Shown here: one piece after another, positions 1 to 7,557 of the stretch
Layout of the letters: every line of letters starts with the position of its first letter
Numbering within the stretch: position 1 is the stretch's first letter
Origin: Terriglobales bacterium
GTDB lineage: Bacteria > Acidobacteriota > Terriglobia > Bryobacterales > Bryobacteraceae
Direction of reading: 5' to 3'
NCBI GenBank assembly: GCA_021372245.1
Contig: JAJFUV010000097.1
Span: 1 to 34,957 of the forward strand
Length of the DNA stretch: 34,957 nt
Translations under genes and position numbers: made by a program
The notes under the pieces: model-generated
Seen by the model: only the letters and a program-made list of their open reading frames with translations
Databases searched by the model: none
Told to the model about the DNA's origin: nothing

Positions 1-1
1 C

Positions 2-172
2 GAAAGCCCACGCTTCCGCCGTGTGCGCCGCGGCGCCATCGTCAACACGGATCACATCCGCAAAGTCTCCGCGCTCACGAGCCGGCGCTGGCTGCTGAAG
101 ATGTCCAACGGCATGGATGTGATCGTTAGCAAGCGCCTGGCAAGCGCCATCCGCCGGGATTTGAAATGGTAG
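2..172 (+). CDS. LytTR-family response regulator, C-terminal fragment
   Basis: The reading frame is open from the left edge to a TAG at 170-172 and gives the last 56 residues of a protein. The fragment has the LytTR DNA-binding pattern: a basic stretch (FRRVRRGAIVNTDHI), a middle strand (RRWLLKMSNG) and a final arginine-rich helix after VIVSKRLA. LytTR domains are normally the output half of response regulators that bind direct repeats in promoters. The receiver domain, if any, lies outside the window. A TonB receptor follows 112 bp downstream on the same strand; nothing shows they are linked. Family assignment is fairly safe; the target is unknown. Confidence 0.75.
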   Translation, partial: ESPRFRRVRRGAIVNTDHIRKVSALTSRRWLLKMSNGMDVIVSKRLASAIRRDLKW

Positions 173-284
173 CAGCAGGCCCGCTCACCGCCTGAGAAGG
201 CCCGCTGGCGGCGGCACAGGGCCCGGTCACCGAAATTCCCTCAGACACCCCTACAGCGCTTTTCATACTGGTAGCAGACAGTCA

Positions 285-2456
285 ATGAGACGACTCCTGT
301 TCGCAGTGTCCCTTCTCGCAGCGCAGGCCTTTGCACAATCTGGCGCCATCACGGGGAAGGTCACGCTCGAGGCCACCGGCGATGAAGTTCGTCACGTCAC
401 CGTGATGATTCCTCAACTCCGGCGCTCCACACAAACCGGCCAGGAGGGCGCTTACTCGTTTCAGGACGTCCCGCCGGGCAACTACGAGGTGTTCGCGCAC
501 ATGCACCCGTTTTCCGACGAGCGGCGCAAGGTGCAGGTAACCGCCGGTGGCACGGCCACGTTGGATTTCGAACTGAAGATTGCTCCCATGCACGAGCAGA
601 TCACGGTGACTGCCTCCGGCCAGGAAGAAACCACTACGGGCGCGATTCAAAGCGTCACCACCATCGAGAACATAGATCTGACGGCCCGGAGCGCGGTTTC
701 GCTCGGCGAAGTGCTCGACGGCGAACCCGGCGTCGCCAAGCGCAGTTCCGGCCCGGGCACGTCGCGGCCCGTGGTGCGCGGTTTCGACGGCGATCGCGTG
801 CTGATTCTCCAGGACGGCATTCCGAGCGGCACGCTGTCCTATCAAAGCGGAGACCACGGCGAGCCCGTGGATGCAACTTCGCTCGACCGCGTCGAAGTGG
901 TGCGCGGCCCGGCTACGCTGCTTTACGGCAGCAGCGCCATCGGCGGCGTCGTGAACGCGGTCACGTCGCACCACCAGGAACATCAGCACCCGCACGAGGG
1001 ACTGCGCGGCCACCTGACAGGAGAAGGCGGCTCGAATAATGCCATGGGCGGCGGCAGCGGCGGATTCGAGTACGGCCGCGAGCACTGGATGCTCTGGGGC
1101 GGCGGCGGCGGCCAGCGCACCGGCGACTATTCGACGCCCCTCGGCACCGTAACCAACTCGGAGACCGAGATCAAGCAGGCTAACATCGGCTTCGGGCACT
1201 TCGGCCCAAAAATCTTCGGCAGCGCGAGTTACAACACGCAGAATGGCGTCTACAGCGTCCCGGCGCCGCCTGCGGGCAGTGCGGATTCCGAAATCGTCGA
1301 TCTGAAATACGCGCGTCAGAACGTCCATGCCAGCGCCGGCATCAAGGATATGAGCGCTTCCATCGAGAAGTTCTCGCTCAACCTCAACTACAGCGACTGG
1401 AACCACAAGGAACTGGACTCGGCAACCAGCGTGGTACACAACGAGTTCTGGAACAAGCAGTTCTCCTACCGGGGCGTCTTCGACCAGCGCAAGCGCGGGC
1501 GCCTGTCGGGCAGCTTCGGTTTCATGGGTATGCGGCGCGACTACAATGCCGTGGGCGAAGAGGTTACCACGCCGCCGGTCATTCAGAATTCGGCCGCCGC
1601 CTTCGCTCTCGAACAGCTCGATTTCGAGCACTTCCGGCTGCAGTTCGGCGGGCGCTTCGAGCATAACGGCTACAACCCGGCTGGCCTGCCGGACCGCTCG
1701 TTCGACGGTCTTTCAGGATCGGCCGGCATACAGAAACCGCTCTGGCAAGGCGGCGTGTTCGCAGCCAACTACACGCATTCGTATCGCGCGCCGGCGCTCG
1801 AAGAGCTGTACGCTTACGGCCCGCACGCCGGCAATCAGACCTTTGAAATCGGGGATCTGAACCTGAAGCGCGAGCGCGGAGAAGGGCTGGACCTGGCGCT
1901 ACGCCAGCAATGGTCGCGGCTTCGCGGCGAGGTGAGCTTCTTCAACTACTGGCTGCGCGACTACGTACATCTCGCCCCGACCGGCAAGATCAACGAGGGC
2001 CTGATTGAGGCTGTGTACCGTCAGGGCGACGCGCGCTATCGCGGCGCGGAAGCCCGCGTGGACATCGGGCTTGGCCGCGACGTCTGGCTGAACCTGGGCC
2101 TGGACACGGTGAATGCAACACTGGCGGCCAACGACACACCGCTGCCGCGCATCCCGCCGCTGCGCGGGCACGCGGGTTTCGACGCGGGATACAAAGGCTT
2201 CCGCCTGCGCCCGTCGTTTACGCTCGCCAACCGCCAGGACCGCATCTATCCGACGGAAACCGCCACCGCCGGCTACGGCGTCTTCGACCTCACGGCCTCC
2301 TATGTGCTGACCACCAAGCATGTGATGCACATTTTCGGCGTGACGGCGTACAACCTGGGCGACACGCTCTACCGCAACCATCTTTCCTTCATCAAGGAAT
2401 ACGCGCTGGAGATCGGGCGCGGCGTGCGTTTCAATTACACCCTGCAGATCTTCTGA
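285..2456 (+). CDS. TonB-dependent outer-membrane receptor, ZnuD-like
   Basis: A 723-residue outer-membrane receptor. Residues 1-17 form a signal peptide ending AQAFA. Residues about 20-105 are a carboxypeptidase-regulatory-like beta-sandwich (GAITGKVTLEATGDEV, then PPGNYEV). Residues about 125-230 are the plug, with VRGFDGDRVLILQDG and the conserved VEVVRGPATLLYGSSAIGGVVN. The rest is the 22-strand barrel, ending in a terminal phenylalanine (TLQIF) as expected for BAM-assembled proteins. A histidine-rich stretch follows the plug at residues 229-238 (HHQEHQHPHE). With the C-terminal NHLSFIKEYALEIGRG, this resembles zinc receptors of the ZnuD type. It would import a metal or chelate using TonB energy. 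Zinc as substrate is inference. No strong Shine-Dalgarno is seen; the start was chosen for the signal peptide. Confidence 0.88.
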   Translation: MRRLLFAVSLLAAQAFAQSGAITGKVTLEATGDEVRHVTVMIPQLRRSTQTGQEGAYSFQDVPPGNYEVFAHMHPFSDERRKVQVTAGGTATLDFELKIAPMHEQITVTASGQEETTTGAIQSVTTIENIDLTARSAVSLGEVLDGEPGVAKRSSGPGTSRPVVRGFDGDRVLILQDGIPSGTLSYQSGDHGEPVDATSLDRVEVVRGPATLLYGSSAIGGVVNAVTSHHQEHQHPHEGLRGHLTGEGGSNNAMGGGSGGFEYGREHWMLWGGGGGQRTGDYSTPLGTVTNSETEIKQANIGFGHFGPKIFGSASYNTQNGVYSVPAPPAGSADSEIVDLKYARQNVHASAGIKDMSASIEKFSLNLNYSDWNHKELDSATSVVHNEFWNKQFSYRGVFDQRKRGRLSGSFGFMGMRRDYNAVGEEVTTPPVIQNSAAAFALEQLDFEHFRLQFGGRFEHNGYNPAGLPDRSFDGLSGSAGIQKPLWQGGVFAANYTHSYRAPALEELYAYGPHAGNQTFEIGDLNLKRERGEGLDLALRQQWSRLRGEVSFFNYWLRDYVHLAPTGKINEGLIEAVYRQGDARYRGAEARVDIGLGRDVWLNLGLDTVNATLAANDTPLPRIPPLRGHAGFDAGYKGFRLRPSFTLANRQDRIYPTETATAGYGVFDLTASYVLTTKHVMHIFGVTAYNLGDTLYRNHLSFIKEYALEIGRGVRFNYTLQIF

Positions 2457-2506
2457 CGCCGGGGTGGAATATATTCGATCCCGCACCATCCTGCATACTT
2501 AAGAGA

Positions 2507-3388
2507 GTGCCCCAGCGCGTTCAGCCATCGCTTGCATCCAGCCGTCTGCTCTTGCTCGCCGCGTCGTTGCTGTTTTCGACCGGCGGCGCGGCCATCAAAG
2601 CGACTACGCTTACCGCGTGGCAGGTAGCCGGATTCCGTTCTATCGTGGCGGCGCTGAGCGTCTTCCTGCTGCTGCCCGCGGCGCGCAGGGGATGGAGTTG
2701 GCGCGTGCTGCCGGTGGGCGCGGCCTACGCGGGCACCATGCTGCTGTTTGTGCTATCGAACAAGCTGACCACGGCGGCGAACTCGATTTTCCTCCAGTCC
2801 ACTGCCCCGCTCTATCTGCTGCTGCTCGCCCCGTGGCTGCTTCAGGAGCGCATTCAGCGCCGTGACCTGGCGCTGATCGTCGCCGTAGCCGGCGGCATGG
2901 CCCTGTTCTTCCTGGGCCGCGAGAGGGTGGTTGCCACGGCGCCGGACCCGGCGGCAGGCAACATCATCGCCGCCATCAGCGGCATCTTCTGGGCCCTCAC
3001 TATCGCCGGCATCCGCTGGATCGCCCGGCGCAGGCCCGTGGGCGAAGGAACGATGGCGCACATTGTCACCGGCAACTTGATCGCCTGCCTGGTGGCCTTG
3101 CCGATGGCCTTCCCTGCCACGCACGTGACGACGAAGGACTGGCTGGTGCTCATCTACCTCGGCGTGGTGCAAATCGGGTTGGCCTACTTCTGCATGACGG
3201 CCGGCTTGCGGCGCGTGCCCGCGTTCGAGGCTTCCACCATCATGCTCATCGAGCCGGTCCTCAACCCGCTATGGGCATGGTTCGTCCACGGCGAGCGGCC
3301 CAGCGCTCTGGCGCTCACGGGCGGCGCCGTCATCATGACAGCTACCCTGTTGAACGCCTGGTGGCACAGCCGCGAAGGGTCAGCCTAG
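2507..3388 (+). CDS. EamA/DMT-family transporter
   Basis: A 293-residue inner-membrane protein with about ten hydrophobic helices arranged as two EamA repeats. The first begins at SLLFSTGGAAIKATTLTAWQ and the second at about residue 150 (IISAISG-like NIIAAISGIFWALTIAG). It ends with the typical LIEPVLNPLWAWFVHGERP segment followed by a last helix. Drug/metabolite transporters of this family export small metabolites or amino acids; the substrate cannot be read from sequence. The start is a GTG preceded by an AAGAGA purine run. The 3' end overlaps the convergent Wzt-like gene by 9 bp. Family call is secure. Confidence 0.88.
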   Translation: MPQRVQPSLASSRLLLLAASLLFSTGGAAIKATTLTAWQVAGFRSIVAALSVFLLLPAARRGWSWRVLPVGAAYAGTMLLFVLSNKLTTAANSIFLQSTAPLYLLLLAPWLLQERIQRRDLALIVAVAGGMALFFLGRERVVATAPDPAAGNIIAAISGIFWALTIAGIRWIARRRPVGEGTMAHIVTGNLIACLVALPMAFPATHVTTKDWLVLIYLGVVQIGLAYFCMTAGLRRVPAFEASTIMLIEPVLNPLWAWFVHGERPSALALTGGAVIMTATLLNAWWHSREGSA

Positions 3389-4099
3389 CTTCGCAACGCT
3401 CGCTGTGGCACGCAGGTTGGCCACGCCCGCCGTGTAACGCGCGTCGGTGACGGTGAAGCGCACGGCGTCTTCCAGCCAGTCATGCCAAACGCCGTCCGGA
3501 TCGTGCGAAGCCGCCGTAAGCGTGTAGTGCTGCGGGCACAGGTTGCACGGGAACGCGAAGGTCACCTGCAGCGTGTCACCCGCGGCGCACGGCCCCAGTT
3601 TCAGCTTTTCGAGTTCGGTGTTGGTGCCATAGACCTCGACTCCGATCCTGCTGCGGATCATCATGCCGACCACGGGATCCTCGACGGCCCGCGCGAAATG
3701 CACCGTGATGCGCACGCTCATCGGCTCACCGCTCTGGAGCACTTCAACGGGCCGGCCGTCAGCATTGAGCGTTTCGATGGAGACCACCCGCGCGCGTCCG
3801 TCGCCGCGCCGCAGCGATGGCGCGAGTTCCCTGCCCCCTGCTTCGGCTTCGGCCCGCATCCCACGCACGGCTTCGCGCTGGTACAGAGCGAGCGTTTCGC
3901 GCGGTGCGCCGCGCGCTTCCAGCTTGCCGCCGCGAATCCACCACACCTCGTCGCACGATGTGAGCAGCACGGATTCATCGGTCGATGCGACCATGACCGA
4001 AGCCCCCGCCCGGCGCAGTTCTTCCCACTCGACGTTTTCGCCGACCACGCCGATGACGGCTCCGGCCGGGATTTCGACGTCTCGTAATTCGATAGCCAT
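3380..4099 (-). CDS. Wzt-like protein with gutted ABC ATPase domain
   Basis: A 239-residue protein. Residues 1-22 look like the start of an ABC nucleotide-binding domain and reach a Walker A-like GVVGEN, but no GKS/T follows. The sequence jumps to what resembles the end of such a domain (ASVMVASTDESVLLTSCDEV, then GGKLEARGAPRETLALY). Walker A lysine, Q-loop, signature motif and Walker B are all absent. Residues about 105-225 match the Wzt C-terminal beta-sandwich that recognises the O-polysaccharide end in O-antigen ABC exporters (VRITVHFARAVEDPVVGMMI, then DTLQVTFAFP). It therefore cannot hydrolyse ATP, and may be a free-standing glycan-binding module or a decaying gene. The intact frame argues against recent decay. 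No Wzm permease is nearby. It is divergent from the methyltransferase with only 20 bp between starts. Confidence 0.7.
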   Translation of the reverse strand: MAIELRDVEIPAGAVIGVVGENVEWEELRRAGASVMVASTDESVLLTSCDEVWWIRGGKLEARGAPRETLALYQREAVRGMRAEAEAGGRELAPSLRRGDGRARVVSIETLNADGRPVEVLQSGEPMSVRITVHFARAVEDPVVGMMIRSRIGVEVYGTNTELEKLKLGPCAAGDTLQVTFAFPCNLCPQHYTLTAASHDPDGVWHDWLEDAVRFTVTDARYTAGVANLRATASVAKLG

Positions 4100-4105
4100 C
4101 GAAGA

Positions 4106-4111
4106 TAGAAT
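4106..4111 (+). promoter_or_regulatory. Candidate -10 element for the methyltransferase gene
   Basis: TAGAAT matches the TATAAT consensus at five of six positions and lies 8 bp before the ATG at 4120. If used, transcription would start at about 4118, giving an essentially leaderless mRNA. The -35 region is weak. The 20-bp gap to the divergent gene leaves no room for a conventional promoter. This is inference. Confidence 0.25.
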
Positions 4112-4119
4112 AGCCGTTA

Positions 4120-5442
4120 ATGAGCGACTTCGCCCAGAACGTCCGTTCGCGCATGAAGGAGGACTGGAATCGCCGCGCCATCGAGGACGCGAGCTACTAT
4201 GTCGCCTTCGGCCGCCGCGACCAGGACGAGGAAGAGTTCTTCGCCACCGCCAGGGAAGTCGTGCTGAGCCTGGAAGCCGAAATGCGCCGCTTGGCGCCGA
4301 TAACGAATCCGCGCTCGCGCCGCGCGCTGGAAATCGGCTGCGGCCCGGGACGCTTGATGAAGCCGCTCAGCCGCTATTTCGGGGAAATTCACGGGGTGGA
4401 CGTCTCCGACGAAATGATCCGGCTGGCGCGGGAGAAGCTCGCCGGAATCCCCCACGCTCACGCGCACGCATCCAGTGGAGCCGACCTGGCCGCTTTCGCC
4501 GACGGGTCGTTCGACTTCGTTTATTCCTACGCCGTCTTCCAGCACATTCCGGATCGTGAGGTCGTTTTTAGCTACCTGCGCGAGGCGCATCGCGTCATGA
4601 AAGATGGCGCCGTCTTCCGGGGGCAGTTCAACGGGCTCCCGGACACAGCCCGGGTGTATGACACCTGGAGCGGCGCGCGCATCCAGGCCGCGGAGGTGGC
4701 GAAGTTCGCAGCGGAACACGATTTCCAGTTGCTGGCACTGGATGGCGCGTCCACGCAGTACCTCTGGACCACCTGGCGCAAGCGTCCCGCCGGTTGGCGC
4801 CGCAGCCTGCGGGAGCGTGCGCCCGATGCCACAGCGCGCATCGTCAGGATCACCAACGCCAACGGGAGCGAGCCGCTCGTTCCAGCGTCTGGCCGCTTCG
4901 CCTTCGTCTCGCTATGGGTTTCAGACCTTCCCGATGAGTTCGACCTGAACGACGGCGAAGCGCTCATCGACAGCCGTGTTGCGGAACTCTCCTACATCGG
5001 GCCGCCTTCGGCCGACGGTATCTCACAGGTCAACGCCGCCGTGCCTGGCGGAACGCGCACCGGCCTGGTGGATGTGGAACTGCGCTGGCTCGGCAAGCCG
5101 ATCGCACCCCCAGCCGTCCTGCGCGTCATCCCGGCTGGCCCCGTCATCCCCATCCTCACGTCGGTGGCCGATGGCGTCAATCTGCTCTCGGGGACACGGA
5201 TCGTCTCCGGCAGCGTCAAAGTGACCGTGGAAGAAGCTGCGGAACCTGCCGAATTCTCGGCAAAGATCGAGGGAATGCCCGTTCGCGAAATCGACATCTT
5301 TTGCGCCGATCCCATGCCGCCGCGCTACGAGATCAATTTCCAACTGCCGCAGAATCTGCCTCCCGGACCTCACGCCCTCGACATGGTGCTGAATGGGCGG
5401 CGACTCGCCCCGGTTGCCATTGAGGTGGTGCCGCAACCGTGA
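4120..5442 (+). CDS. Class I SAM methyltransferase with C-terminal beta-sandwich-like region
   Basis: A 440-residue protein. Residues about 65-185 are a class I methyltransferase: motif I is ALEIGCGPGRLMKPL, the acidic loop after strand 2 is GVDVSDEM, and motif IV is FDFVYSYAVFQHI. The first 60 residues resemble the helical caps of glycan- and lipid-linked methyltransferases (MKEDWNRRAIEDASYYVAF). The last 200 residues are not methyltransferase. They contain beta-rich segments with alternating hydrophobics and IPT/TIG-like phrases (GPVIPILTSVADGVNLLSGT). There is no signal peptide, so it should be cytosolic. Its stop overlaps the next start as GTGA, implying translational coupling. Neighbouring glycan-related genes suggest a polysaccharide or glycolipid substrate; this is inference. 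An internal ATG at 4153 is an alternative start. Confidence 0.8.
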   Translation: MSDFAQNVRSRMKEDWNRRAIEDASYYVAFGRRDQDEEEFFATAREVVLSLEAEMRRLAPITNPRSRRALEIGCGPGRLMKPLSRYFGEIHGVDVSDEMIRLAREKLAGIPHAHAHASSGADLAAFADGSFDFVYSYAVFQHIPDREVVFSYLREAHRVMKDGAVFRGQFNGLPDTARVYDTWSGARIQAAEVAKFAAEHDFQLLALDGASTQYLWTTWRKRPAGWRRSLRERAPDATARIVRITNANGSEPLVPASGRFAFVSLWVSDLPDEFDLNDGEALIDSRVAELSYIGPPSADGISQVNAAVPGGTRTGLVDVELRWLGKPIAPPAVLRVIPAGPVIPILTSVADGVNLLSGTRIVSGSVKVTVEEAAEPAEFSAKIEGMPVREIDIFCADPMPPRYEINFQLPQNLPPGPHALDMVLNGRRLAPVAIEVVPQP

Positions 5443-6164
5443 TTGTTCCTCGCCTGGTCCTCGTCGGGCTGCTGCTCGCTTCCGCGTTACGGCTTTCGCT
5501 CGGCCCGATTCCAATCATCGCGCCGCATGCGCCCTGGCCGGCGGGCCTTTCCGCCGAAGCCGTCGCGCTGTGGCAGCGCGCGCTCGGGCTCACGGCGCGC
5601 AACCAGTCGCCCGCCATCCTCGTGTCGCGCTACCAATTCGAACAACTCCAGCCGTTGAGAAGCTGGCAGGACATGGAGCGCTTGCGCGACTACGTGGAAT
5701 GGGCGGATCGCGCCGAGAACGTGGGCTTCGACGGAACCGATGTGGATGCCGACGCTTCAACGGGTGATCTGATCCTGCTGCGCTTGCCTCGTGCAGGCAT
5801 CCTCGCGCGCGGCGGGGCGATGCGCGACCCGATCGGCTTCACGGTGCTGCCTGTGGCGCGCGATGGCCGCCAGCGTGTCCCTGCCAGGGAGGTAGTCTCG
5901 CAGGTACCTGTGCCCACGCTCGCGCCGAGTCTCACCGCGCGCTTAGTGCCGGTCATCCATGCCGTCGTGCCCCGCTCGGCGACCATCGTAGAGATTTACG
6001 GCGAGGGATTCGGCGGGACCAACGTTCGCGTTTTTTCTCGCGGCGGCGAAGCGCGCGTGCTGTACGCCGGAGCAAACCAGGTCAACGCGGAAATGGCCGC
6101 GCTTGATCGCGTGGCCGTCGAAGTGGACGGATTGCGTTCCAGTTGGTGCGAGGTGCGCCGGTGA
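5439..6164 (+). CDS. Exported protein with IPT/TIG-like end, function unknown
   Basis: A 241-residue protein starting at a GTG that overlaps the methyltransferase stop by 4 bp. Residues 1-24 form a hydrophobic leader (VLVGLLLASALRLSLG), so it is probably exported or anchored. The last 65 residues read like an IPT/TIG-type beta-sandwich (IVEIYGEGFGGTNVRVF, then VLYAGANQVNAEM). These phrases are also typical of the TIGR03437 domains elsewhere in this window. I do not recognise the middle. It sits in a chain of three genes joined by GTGA overlaps, so it is probably co-translated with the methyltransferase and the hydrolase-like protein. Confidence 0.7.
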   Translation: MIVPRLVLVGLLLASALRLSLGPIPIIAPHAPWPAGLSAEAVALWQRALGLTARNQSPAILVSRYQFEQLQPLRSWQDMERLRDYVEWADRAENVGFDGTDVDADASTGDLILLRLPRAGILARGGAMRDPIGFTVLPVARDGRQRVPAREVVSQVPVPTLAPSLTARLVPVIHAVVPRSATIVEIYGEGFGGTNVRVFSRGGEARVLYAGANQVNAEMAALDRVAVEVDGLRSSWCEVRR

Positions 6165-7285
6165 GAGCCTTACTGCTCGCAATTGCGGGCACCGCGATCC
6201 TGTTCGCACAGCCCAACCCGCGGGTGGGGTTCTATCAGTGGGAGAGTCCCATCCGGGGCGCGCTGTTGCCCAGCCCGCTGTCGACGGCCCCGCCTTTGAT
6301 CGAAAGAACGGGCGCCGGTCTGTTCCGCATCTACGTGGGCCCTCGTTTCGATTACGTCCATCCGGTGCTCTCGCCGCAGCGCTTCGAAGGCGTCGCGCAC
6401 TGCACCCCGGTGGACATCCTGCGGCTTCCGCATTACCGGCAGGTCGTCGAACATCCTGCCCTCAAGACAATCATCCTGACCGTCTACCCTTCGCGCGATT
6501 ACGGCGGCGGCTGCGACGACATCAATCTTTCCCGCTCCGGGATCGGCGCCGCTCTCGACGACGAATACCGCCAGATGTTCGCGGTCTCCGAATATCTGCT
6601 GAACACCTATGGTCATCTCGACAAGACCGTAATCCTGATCAACACCGAGGCGGATAACCGGATGCTCGAGATCATGCGCCACACCGGATCGAGCGATCTC
6701 GCCATCCGCAACATGATCGCGTGGCAGAACACGCGCTTCCGCGCGGTGGACCAGGCTCGCCGCCGCCACCCGAACACGCGCCTCAAGCTGCTGAACGCTT
6801 TCGAGATCGCCCTGGTTAACCTGGCCATCGAGCAACAGGGACATCGCTTCGTGAAGAGCCCTCGCGGGCGCTGGAACGCGTTGCGTGACGTGGTGCCGAA
6901 GGTGAGCTTCGACCTGTTGAGCTACTCCGCCTACGAGTCCACCAACGCCCCATTCGAGACCGGCGTCATCGATAGCCCGCCCGAGGGCACCGGCCAGCGC
7001 CTGGCGCGTGACCTGGCGATCATCGCCCGGGCGACATCGAAGCCGGTGATGATCGGCGAACTCGGCATCCCGCGCGACATTTACGAAAAGCTGCCCTCCG
7101 GCGGCGTGGAACCGCGCCTCGCATCGGCGCTCGCCGCCATCCGGCGCATGCGTCCCGCCTACGTGGTCTTCTGGCAAGTCTACGACGCACCCGCCGGACG
7201 AGGAGAACCGGTCGAGTTCGGCTGGCTCGATCCGGCGAGAGCACCGTCCAAGGTGCTACTGGACTTCGTGCGGACGTACAGGTAA
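6161..7285 (+). CDS. Exported TIM-barrel glycoside hydrolase-like protein
   Basis: A 374-residue protein. The chosen start is the GTG at 6161, which overlaps the previous stop as GTGA and gives a clean signal peptide (MRALLLAIAGTAILFAQ). A TTG 18 bp upstream is possible but less likely. The mature part has the alternating strand/helix pattern of a clan GH-A barrel. TVILINTEADN at about residue 157 is placed like the acid/base Asn-Glu. KPVMIGELGIPRDIY near residue 300 is placed like the nucleophile strand, and VVFWQVYDAP like the last strand. A GH5-like role on a beta-linked glycan is plausible but unproven. It is the last gene of the coupled run. Confidence 0.6.
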   Translation: MRALLLAIAGTAILFAQPNPRVGFYQWESPIRGALLPSPLSTAPPLIERTGAGLFRIYVGPRFDYVHPVLSPQRFEGVAHCTPVDILRLPHYRQVVEHPALKTIILTVYPSRDYGGGCDDINLSRSGIGAALDDEYRQMFAVSEYLLNTYGHLDKTVILINTEADNRMLEIMRHTGSSDLAIRNMIAWQNTRFRAVDQARRRHPNTRLKLLNAFEIALVNLAIEQQGHRFVKSPRGRWNALRDVVPKVSFDLLSYSAYESTNAPFETGVIDSPPEGTGQRLARDLAIIARATSKPVMIGELGIPRDIYEKLPSGGVEPRLASALAAIRRMRPAYVVFWQVYDAPAGRGEPVEFGWLDPARAPSKVLLDFVRTYR

Positions 7286-7557
7286 TCCCCACGTTCTGTG
7301 TATACCTTCAGGGCCCCGTTCAGCGGCTGTTTGTTTCTGACCGTTTAATTTCAGTTACTTCACTATCCCAAACACCTTCTTGACAACGGAAAGCGCGGGG
7401 TGTAGTTTCGTAATCGCCTCGTGAACACCACCAAAACCACATAACTCGCGCCAAAAGCTGACACGGGGCAGGCAACCTCCCTCCCGCTTGAAGGGCCTCT
7501 TCAGGAGCTCTCCCCAAGCCTTTTCAACTCTGCGTGCAGCCAGGCGGAGAAGCCCAA
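7286..7557. other. Intergenic region with a possible promoter
   Basis: This 272-bp gap separates the hydrolase-like gene from the FG-GAP gene. I see no gene, tRNA or clear terminator. It contains TTTCTGACCGTTTA at about 7334, and a similar TTTTTGACCGTTCA lies upstream of the next large exported gene at about 10443. A TTGACA sits at 7380-7385, with TAGTTT 17 bp later as a weak -10. Confidence 0.5.
7380..7408 (+). promoter_or_regulatory. Candidate sigma-70 promoter
   Basis: TTGACA (7380-7385) is a perfect -35. TAGTTT (7403-7408) is only a three-of-six -10, with a 17-bp spacer. It would give a leader of about 145 nt before the ATG at 7558. Support is moderate to weak. Confidence 0.3.

Noticed and set aside
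282..1664. Long minus-strand open frame opposite the TonB receptor
   Set aside because: It is a GC-driven shadow frame: no domain, leader or ribosome site, and the plus strand encodes a clear receptor throughout.
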